The notes under the pieces: model-generated | The model's database searches: none | What the model was told of the DNA's origin: nothing | Seen by the model: only the letters and a program-made list of their open reading frames with translations | Source of the DNA: Syntrophomonadaceae bacterium | GTDB lineage: Bacteria > Bacillota > Ch66 > Ch109 | Direction of reading: 5' to 3' | DNA: 9,101 nucleotides | Assembly (NCBI GenBank): GCA_012512295.1 | Contig: JAAZDI010000070.1 | Location: 1-9,101 of the forward strand | Position numbers and translations under genes: made by a program | Shown: positions 1-4,876 of the stretch, one piece after another | Numbering within the stretch: the stretch's first letter is position 1 | Layout of the letters: each line of letters opens with the position of its first letter

Positions 1-1014
1 GACTAAACGTTCCTCGGGGATTTTAGCCGTACCAAAAGTATCTACCATAATCGAAACCGGATTAGCCACCCCGATGGCGTACGCGACCTGGACTTCACAC
101 CGTTCGGCCAAACCCGCGGCCACAATATTCTTAGCCACGTGACGAATGGCATAAGCAGCTGAGCGGTCGACTTTGGTCGGATCCTTGCCAGAAAAGGCTC
201 CTCCTCCATGGCGGCCGATACCACCATAGGTATCGACAATTATCTTCCGACCGGTTAGTCCACAGTCACCTTGCGGACCGCCCACGACAAATCGTCCAGT
301 TGGGTTGATGAGATACCGGGTCTGTCCGTCCCGCAGGTGCGGTGGAATAATTGGTCTGATTACTTTAGCAATCAAATCCTCCCGAATAGTGGCAAGATCT
401 TCCTCTGGACTGTGCTGGGCCGAGATTACAACTGTATCGACTCTTATCGGCTTATCCCCATCATACTCAACCGTGACCTGGGTTTTACCATCTGGTCGCA
501 AATACGGCACTTCACCGTTCTTTCTAACCGCAGCTAAACGACGTGATAGCTTATGAGCCAGAGCAATCGGCATCGGCATGTATTCAGGGGTCTCGTTGGT
601 AGCATAACCAAACATCATTCCCTGATCGCCCGCCCCAATCATTTCCAGCTCTTGATCAGTCATTTCACCGGTTTTAGCTTCTAGAGCCTGATTGACTCCC
701 AGAGCAATATCTGGAGATTGTTCATCAATCGAAGTGATAACTGCACAGGTATCACAGTCAAAACCGAATTTCGCCCGGGTGTATCCTATTTCCCGAATCG
801 TCTCCCGCACCACCTTAGGGATATCTACATAACAATCAGTGGTTATCTCACCGGCCACCAGCACTAAGCCGGTGGTTACTAGAGTCTCACAAGCTACTCG
901 AGCCTGGGGATCTTGTTCCAAGAGGGCATCCAGGACCGCATCAGAAATCTGGTCCGCTATTTTATCCGGGTGTCCTTCAGTTACTGATTCAGAAGTTAAT
1001 AGTCTTCGACTCAC
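1..1014 (-). CDS. metK: S-adenosylmethionine synthetase (partial, C-terminus cut by window edge)
   Basis: Makes S-adenosylmethionine from methionine and ATP in the cytoplasm; SAM is the main methyl donor. The reading frame is open without a break for 338 codons to the window edge; the family is about 395 residues, so roughly the last 60 are missing. Visible motifs are TSESVTEGHPDK (residues 7-18, with the ATP-binding His15), GAGDQGMMFGYA (127-138), and GGIGRHGGGAFSGKDPTKVD (264-283, the glycine-rich phosphate-binding loop and active-site Lys/Asp). The start chosen is GTG at 1014, six bases after AGGAA (1025-1021). The TTG at 1020 is in frame but abuts that site. The gene lies 257 bases after coaBC, separated by a structured leader that may control it. 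Identification is secure; only the start and regulation are inferred. Confidence 0.97.
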   Translation of the reverse strand, partial: MSRRLLTSESVTEGHPDKIADQISDAVLDALLEQDPQARVACETLVTTGLVLVAGEITTDCYVDIPKVVRETIREIGYTRAKFGFDCDTCAVITSIDEQSPDIALGVNQALEAKTGEMTDQELEMIGAGDQGMMFGYATNETPEYMPMPIALAHKLSRRLAAVRKNGEVPYLRPDGKTQVTVEYDGDKPIRVDTVVISAQHSPEEDLATIREDLIAKVIRPIIPPHLRDGQTRYLINPTGRFVVGGPQGDCGLTGRKIIVDTYGGIGRHGGGAFSGKDPTKVDRSAAYAIRHVAKNIVAAGLAERCEVQVAYAIGVANPVSIMVDTFGTAKIPEERLV

Positions 1015-1260
1015 CAGCAATTCCTGGTTTCCAAAACACAATCAAATCTAGTATAACTAGACCCAAATCATGCTTTTCACTCGTTTGACTAACGAGCGGT
1101 AGCATCACAGAATTCAGCTACTTATCTATCCGCATCCGAATTTCCCGGCGTGTCTTAGCAACGCGGAAAACTTTATGTATGATAGTAGCTTTTTTCGGTA
1201 ATGCTGCCAGGAAACCAGGCTCGCACCACCTTTCTATTTGATTTTTGAGGTTATGGCTTT
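1015..1260 (-). promoter_or_regulatory. Candidate structured cis-regulatory leader of metK
   Basis: This 250-base stretch between coaBC and metK holds no convincing gene but is rich in complementary segments, read as minus-strand RNA. An 8-base pair (1236-1243 with 1040-1047) could close the whole leader. Inside are a hairpin 1230-1223/1204-1197 (8 pairs, two of them G-U) continued by GCC/GGC at 1220-1218/1208-1206, a long hairpin 1184-1190/1116-1122 enclosing 1165-1169/1141-1145 with 1161-1164/1148-1151, and a hairpin 1091-1096/1080-1085. The segment 1219-1210 is also perfectly complementary, over 10 bases, to 1032-1023, which includes the AGG of the metK ribosome site. Position before metK suggests SAM- or methionine-linked control, but I do not find the S-box, SMK or SAM-II core. 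The structures are seen by eye; the regulatory role is inferred. Confidence 0.4.
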
Positions 1261-1271
1261 CTTGATAGCGT

Positions 1272-2480
1272 TTAAATATCCCGTTGCCAGGCTGGCAAGG
1301 CTACGACCTCATCTAAAATTCGGTCAGCTATTTCCGCCTTGGACATCTGCGGCAGCGGAAACACACGGCCATCAGGGAAGATAAACGAAACAATGTTGGT
1401 ATCGGTCCCAAAACCGGCCCCTTCCCGGGTGACGTCATTAGCTACGATAAAATCCAGGTTTTTCTTCTCAATTTTTTCCCGAGCATACTCGGTCAGATCC
1501 TGAGTTTCGGCCGCAAACCCAACCAGTACCTGTCGGTTTTTTCGCTGGCCAAGCTCGTACAGGATGTCCGGGTTTCTCTCTAATTCGATAACCAGTGGAC
1601 CGTCACTTTTTTTGATCTTTTGCTCCGCCGGTACCCGAGGCCGATAATCAGCTACAGCCGCGGTCTTAATGACGGCATCACAGTCAGGAAAATGTTCCAT
1701 TACCGCCGCGTGCATTTCCCGAGCACTGGTTACCGAAACTACCTGCACCCCGGCCGGTGGCGGTAAAAAGGTCGGTGCTGAAATCAAGATTACTTCGGCC
1801 CCTCTGTTTCGCGCTGCCTCGGCGACCGCATAACCCATTTTGCCAGTACTCCGATTAGAGATAAATCTAACCGGATCCAGCGCTTCCCGGGTACCCCCGG
1901 CGGTCACGATGATTCGACGACCGATAAGATCCTGTTTACGCGTTAAAAAGTCCACTACCTCCTGGACAATCACTTCGACCTCTGGCAGTCTTCCCTTGCC
2001 GGTGTCACCACAAGCTAAATGCCCGGAGGCCGGTTCAATTATTCGATAACCATGACCGCGCAGTTTCCTTAAGTTTTCTTGGAATATCGGGTTTTCATAC
2101 ATATGCACGTTCATCGAGGGAACGAGCATTAAAGGCACAGTTGCCGCCATTACGGTTGTCGAAAGCAGATCATCGGCGATACCATTGGCGATTTTGCCTA
2201 CCATATTCGCTGTAGCTGGGGCAATCAGGATCAAATCAGCTCGCTGCGCTAACTCTATATGGTGGATATGCGGATCACCTGTCTGCCAAAACATATCCAC
2301 AGCCACAGCGTTTTGAGACAAGGTGCCCAGGGTTAAAGGAGTGATAAACTCAGTCGCAGATTGAGTCATGATCACATGGACTTCAGCTTGTAGTTTTTTT
2401 AATCGACTAACCACATCCGCAATCTTATAGGCAGCGATACCACCACAGACTCCGACAACAATAACTTTTCCCTGTAGCAC
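1272..2480 (-). CDS. coaBC: Bifunctional phosphopantothenoylcysteine decarboxylase / phosphopantothenate-cysteine ligase
   Basis: Catalyses two consecutive cytoplasmic steps of coenzyme A synthesis: joining cysteine to 4'-phosphopantothenate (CoaB) and FMN-dependent decarboxylation to 4'-phosphopantetheine (CoaC). The 402-residue length is normal. The N-terminal flavoprotein domain (about 1-180) has VGVCGGIAAYK (9-19), the active-site His74 in PHIHHIEL, PSMNVHMY (121-128, a variant of the PxMNxxMW motif), and ASGHLACGDTGKGRL (151-165) with the catalytic Cys157. The C-terminal CoaB domain (about 186-400) has TAGGTREALDPVRFISNRST (193-212), KIKK (288-291), and NPDIL followed by GFAAET (303-326). 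Start is GTG at 2480, seven bases after AAGGAGG. It follows rpoZ by 88 bases, and a terminator-like hairpin lies in that gap. All key residues are present. Confidence 0.98.
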   Translation of the reverse strand: MLQGKVIVVGVCGGIAAYKIADVVSRLKKLQAEVHVIMTQSATEFITPLTLGTLSQNAVAVDMFWQTGDPHIHHIELAQRADLILIAPATANMVGKIANGIADDLLSTTVMAATVPLMLVPSMNVHMYENPIFQENLRKLRGHGYRIIEPASGHLACGDTGKGRLPEVEVIVQEVVDFLTRKQDLIGRRIIVTAGGTREALDPVRFISNRSTGKMGYAVAEAARNRGAEVILISAPTFLPPPAGVQVVSVTSAREMHAAVMEHFPDCDAVIKTAAVADYRPRVPAEQKIKKSDGPLVIELERNPDILYELGQRKNRQVLVGFAAETQDLTEYAREKIEKKNLDFIVANDVTREGAGFGTDTNIVSFIFPDGRVFPLPQMSKAEIADRILDEVVALPAWQRDI

Positions 2481-2505
2481 CGTTATTCCTCCTTATGTTA
2501 ATCAT

Positions 2506-2543
2506 AAAACAAAAAGGGTACTGTTTTAGACAGTCCCCCCTTT
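2506..2543 (-). terminator. Rho-independent terminator or attenuator between rpoZ and coaBC
   Basis: On the minus strand AAAGGG (2543-2538) pairs with CCCTTT (2518-2513), and ACTGT (2534-2530) pairs with ACAGT (2524-2520) around the loop CTAAA. An asymmetric internal loop (GGG against A) separates the two helices. A tract of TTTTTGTTTT follows. This is the classic form of an intrinsic terminator after rpoZ. Because only about 25 bases separate it from the coaBC start codon region, no complete promoter fits downstream, so partial read-through or attenuation is more likely than full isolation of coaBC. Confidence 0.65.
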
Positions 2544-2568
2544 CCGACAGGCAAGGCCCTTATCGGGT

Positions 2569-2781
2569 TTACTTAATTCCACCTGCAGTCCCTTGCCACT
2601 TAACCTTACCGGCTTCTATCTCCTGGAGGGCAATTAACACCGGTTTGTTTGACTTATGAGTTACCTTGGGTGATTGGCCTTCCGTCAATTGACGGGCTCT
2701 TTTGGCTGCAGCCACGACTAGGGTATACTTGCTTCCGCCAACTCTAGCCATCAACTTCTCTGTCGTATGTCTTTTATCCAC
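2569..2781 (-). CDS. rpoZ: DNA-directed RNA polymerase omega subunit
   Basis: Small subunit that wraps the C-terminal tail of the beta' subunit and helps RNA polymerase assemble. The 70-residue protein is in the normal Firmicute range (about 65-75). It has the omega helix SKYTLVVAAAKRARQL (17-32), close to the NRFxLVxxAxxRAR signature, and the second conserved segment KPVLIALQEIEAGKV (46-60). Start is GTG at 2781, with GGAGG only a few bases upstream, so the spacing is tight. The gene starts 16 bases after the gmk stop, so the two are almost certainly cotranscribed, as in most Firmicutes. A terminator-like hairpin follows. Confidence 0.94.
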   Translation of the reverse strand: MDKRHTTEKLMARVGGSKYTLVVAAAKRARQLTEGQSPKVTHKSNKPVLIALQEIEAGKVKWQGTAGGIK

Positions 2782-2797
2782 GAAACCTCCCCCTTTA

Positions 2798-3397
2798 TCA
2801 GAACCCCGGAATAGCCACTCGATTACGTGCCGCCCGACACCTTTCCGCCACCAAAATTGCTTTTAGCATCTGCACCGCTTCTTCCAAATCGGCATTGGGT
2901 ACTATATAGTCATAATCGGCGGCATTCTCTAGTTCCTGACCAGCTAAATTAAGCCTTCGCTCAATCTCTTCCTTCGAATCTGTTCCCCGCTGAGCTAAAC
3001 GATTGGCTAGTTCATCTCGAGAGGGCGGAACGATAAATACAAACACACCTTGAGGAAATCTTTTCTTTATTTGGCGGGCTCCCTGGGTATCGATTTCTAA
3101 AACTATATCTTTCCCTTGACTAAGGACATCCATAACATATTGTCTAGGTGTTCCGTAAAGATTGTCATAAACAACTGCCCACTCCAAAAATTCGTCGCGT
3201 TTAATCATCGCCTCGAATTCTGAGCGGGAATAAAAAAAATAATTTTTGCCATGGACCTCCCCCGGCCGCGGGGAACGAGTAGTCGCTGAAATCGAAAAAC
3301 TTAATTCTGGCATGTCCTTTTGCAGGGCAGCACATAATGTTCCTTTGCCAACCCCGGAGGGGCCGGAAATGATCAATAGAATTCCTTCCCGGGTCAT
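2798..3397 (-). CDS. gmk: Guanylate kinase
   Basis: Phosphorylates GMP to GDP with ATP in the cytoplasm, feeding GTP, dGTP and (p)ppGpp pools. At 199 residues it is of ordinary length. Visible are the P-loop GPSGVGKGT (12-20), the GMP-binding region SATTRSPRPGEVHGKNYFF (37-55; Arg41, Arg44, Tyr53), EFLEWAVVYDNLYGTP (69-84, with Glu72 and Tyr81), EIDTQGA (101-107) with the catalytic Asp103, and the lid RGTDSKEEIERRL (137-149). Start is ATG at 3397, preceded by AAAGGA seven bases upstream. It follows remA by 37 bases and precedes rpoZ by 16, consistent with a remA-gmk-rpoZ transcript. No unusual features. Confidence 0.98.
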   Translation of the reverse strand: MTREGILLIISGPSGVGKGTLCAALQKDMPELSFSISATTRSPRPGEVHGKNYFFYSRSEFEAMIKRDEFLEWAVVYDNLYGTPRQYVMDVLSQGKDIVLEIDTQGARQIKKRFPQGVFVFIVPPSRDELANRLAQRGTDSKEEIERRLNLAGQELENAADYDYIVPNADLEEAVQMLKAILVAERCRAARNRVAIPGF

Positions 3398-3434
3398 TAA
3401 TAATTCCTTTCCTTAAAATAAAAGAAAAGTTGCC

Positions 3435-3707
3435 TTACTCAGAATCATCTACTGAATGAGATGCTTCCTTAACCGATAACCGGTTGGCGACTGTTTCCGG
3501 TTGCACGGCTGATAAAATAACATGATCACTATCTGAGATGATAACCGCTCTGGTTCGTCGTCCATAAGTAGCATCGACCAGCATCCCACGTTCTCTAGCT
3601 TCCTGGATAATTCGTTTTATTGGTGCTGATTCAGGGCTAACAATCGCACCAATCCGATATGCAGAGACGATATTGCCGAATCCGATATTGATTAATTTAA
3701 TCTCCAC
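3435..3707 (-). CDS. remA: RemA family DNA-binding regulator (DUF370)
   Basis: The 90-residue protein matches the DUF370/RemA family nearly end to end: IKLINIGFGNIVSAYRIGAI (3-22), SPESAPIKRIIQEARERGML (24-43), and DATYGRRTRAVIISDSDHVI (45-64), followed by LSAVQPETVA. In Bacillus subtilis RemA forms ring-shaped oligomers that bind DNA and activates biofilm matrix operons; the conserved Arg18 and Arg50/Arg51, thought to contact DNA, are all present. Whether it controls matrix genes here is unknown. The variable acidic tail (81-90) is typical. Start is GTG at 3707, with CAGGAA just upstream; an in-frame TAA lies upstream, so little extension is possible. A much stronger AGGAGG (3747-3742) lies about 35 bases upstream with a hairpin between, which is unusual. 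Confidence 0.96.
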   Translation of the reverse strand: MEIKLINIGFGNIVSAYRIGAIVSPESAPIKRIIQEARERGMLVDATYGRRTRAVIISDSDHVILSAVQPETVANRLSVKEASHSVDDSE

Positions 3708-3750
3708 CCCAATTCCTGGCAGTTGTCTTTACCAGGATTCACCTCCTCGC
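3697..3750 (-). promoter_or_regulatory. remA translation-start region with displaced strong ribosome site and hairpin
   Basis: A strong ribosome site AGGAGGT (3747-3741) lies 34 bases before the remA GTG. Between them AATCCTGG (3739-3732) pairs with CCAGGAATT (3719-3711), with one bulged base and a 12-base loop. The hairpin both covers the weak local AGGAA and would bring AGGAGG within about ten bases of the GTG. Alternatively AGGAGG serves a CTG-start, 12-codon frame (3735-3697) whose TAA (3699-3697) overlaps the first codons of remA. The pairing and frames are visible; the function is inferred. Confidence 0.4.
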
Positions 3751-3827
3751 CGAATTATTATCGAAATCTACGGGTTATCACTTAATTCTTCAAAAGACTT
3801 CCCTTTTATAAGGCGGCTGCTTTGATT

Positions 3828-3868
3828 AAAACTTCAGGTAAAGTGGAGTCCCCATTTGAAGCCTGAAG
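3828..3868 (-). terminator. Possible terminator after yicC
   Basis: Ten bases after the yicC stop, CTTCAGG (3868-3862) pairs perfectly with CCTGAAG (3838-3832), followed by TTTT and an A/T-rich run. The 23-base loop contains a further small TGG/CCA pairing. The stem is short and the T tract modest, so termination may be partial. If it works, remA-gmk-rpoZ needs its own promoter in 3750-3825. Only weak candidates are seen there, such as TTGAAG with TAGATT at 17-base spacing. Confidence 0.45.
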
Positions 3869-3878
3869 CTAGAGGAGT

Positions 3879-4760
3879 TCATTCTATATTTTGAATCTGT
3901 TCTCTGATTTTTTCTAATTCACTTTTTATTTCGACTACTAAATGGGAAATCTCAGCGTCATTCGCTTTGGAACCGATGGTATTAGCCTCTCGGTGCAGTT
4001 CCTGAACCAGAAAGTCCAACTTCCGACCAATTGAATCATCGGAATTAATAAGCTGCCGAAACTGCGTTAGATGACTGTTTAGGCGAACTAGTTCTTCGGT
4101 TATATTACAACGTTCCGCAAACACAGCTACCTCGGTCGCCAGTCGGCTCTCATCAACTACAAATTGGTCATTAATCAGCTCTCGGACCCGGTTGCTTAAT
4201 CGTTCCCGATAATTATTAACCACCTTCGGTTCTTGAACACTAATTTCATTTATAAATTGCTCAATTTTGCCTATTCTATGTATAATATCGTCATTAAGGC
4301 GGTTTCCTTCGATTACCCTCATTTCTAGTAAATTGTCCATCGCCAAATTGATCGCCACTTCCAGGCCGGACCACAAGATATCCAGATCATCTTCCTCTTC
4401 CTGAAGCACTAAGACTCCAGGAAAATGTGAAAGCTGTTCAGCGGTGATTTCGGGCGAAATTTGCAGCAGTTCGCCCAATTCTCTTAGAGAATTATAATAA
4501 GCCATGGCTAATTCCTTGTCAACCTTTACCAGAGCAGTTTTTTCTCCCTCCTGGACAACATTCACAAAAACGTCCAGGCGTCCCCGGAAAACCCGCGCCT
4601 GGACAGTCCGTCTTATTTTTTCTTCTAGGGCTGAATAAATTCGCGGCAAACGGATCGCTACCTCACAGTAACGATGATTAACCGACTTTATTTCCACAGT
4701 TATCCGTTTGCCTGTAACTACTGCTTCTCCCCGGCCAAAACCGGTCATACTTCTTAACAA
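3879..4760 (-). CDS. yicC: YicC family endoribonuclease (YloC homologue)
   Basis: The YicC family, once of unknown function, includes endoribonucleases; the E. coli member has been tied to decay of a small RNA. The 293-residue length is typical. The N-terminal domain begins RSMTGFGRGE (3-12) and continues with VEIKSVNHRYCEVAIRLPR (22-40), both family hallmarks. The C-terminal DUF1732 domain carries CNITEELVRLNSHLTQF (218-234) and GRKLDFLVQELHREANTIGS (245-264), followed by KANDAEIS. These hold the conserved Glu, His and Arg residues expected at the active site. Start is TTG at 4760, seven bases after AAGGAGG. The later ATG at 4748 would be too far from that site and would cut the conserved start, so TTG is preferred. 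It follows the ATPase gene by 116 bases that include a promoter-like element. Confidence 0.95.
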   Translation of the reverse strand: MLRSMTGFGRGEAVVTGKRITVEIKSVNHRYCEVAIRLPRIYSALEEKIRRTVQARVFRGRLDVFVNVVQEGEKTALVKVDKELAMAYYNSLRELGELLQISPEITAEQLSHFPGVLVLQEEEDDLDILWSGLEVAINLAMDNLLEMRVIEGNRLNDDIIHRIGKIEQFINEISVQEPKVVNNYRERLSNRVRELINDQFVVDESRLATEVAVFAERCNITEELVRLNSHLTQFRQLINSDDSIGRKLDFLVQELHREANTIGSKANDAEISHLVVEIKSELEKIREQIQNIE

Positions 4761-4824
4761 CCAATTTCCTCCTTATAACAGTTCATTCTTCGTTCAACAG
4801 CCTTTAAGCCCTTAACTTGCCGGC

Positions 4825-4843
4825 GTTATATCATATTATATCA
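4825..4843 (-). promoter_or_regulatory. Tandem extended -10 promoter elements upstream of yicC
   Basis: The minus strand reads TGATATAAT (4843-4835) directly followed, ten bases on, by TGATATAAC (4833-4825). The first is a perfect extended -10 (TGnTATAAT) for the housekeeping sigma factor; the second differs by one base. No good -35 is seen, which is tolerated by extended -10 promoters. It lies about 65-80 bases before the yicC start and just downstream of the ATPase gene, so yicC and the genes after it can probably be transcribed separately from the ATPase. Confidence 0.5.
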
Positions 4844-4876
4844 AATAAATCAGAATTCCTCCTGGTGTTTTTTAAA

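Noticed and set aside
271..556. Two overlapping rightward reading frames of 83-88 codons
   Set aside because: They lie wholly opposite metK, whose own frame is intact and conserved throughout. They are antisense shadows with no ribosome site or family resemblance.
1050..1055. TATACT as a -10 element for metK (minus strand)
   Set aside because: No acceptable -35 lies 16-18 bases upstream. It is part of a small TCTAGT-ATA-ACTAGA hairpin in the leader, so promoter function is not supported.
1221..1236. T-box-like AAAGGTGGTGCGAG before metK
   Set aside because: It resembles the AGGGTGGNACCGCG antiterminator box only in the first half. It lies just after the coaBC stop with no space for a stem I/specifier loop upstream, and no T-rich terminator follows.
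1080..1243. Known SAM riboswitch (S-box) upstream of metK
   Set aside because: The expected core (GGTGGAGGGA, GATGAAACC, CGGCAACC-like blocks) is absent, despite a superficial AGGTGG. Reported instead as an unclassified leader.
4848..4862. Strong AGGAGG downstream of the ATPase as the site of a small gene
   Set aside because: The frames that follow close within about five codons and no conserved peptide is visible. It is probably a chance purine run or a remnant.
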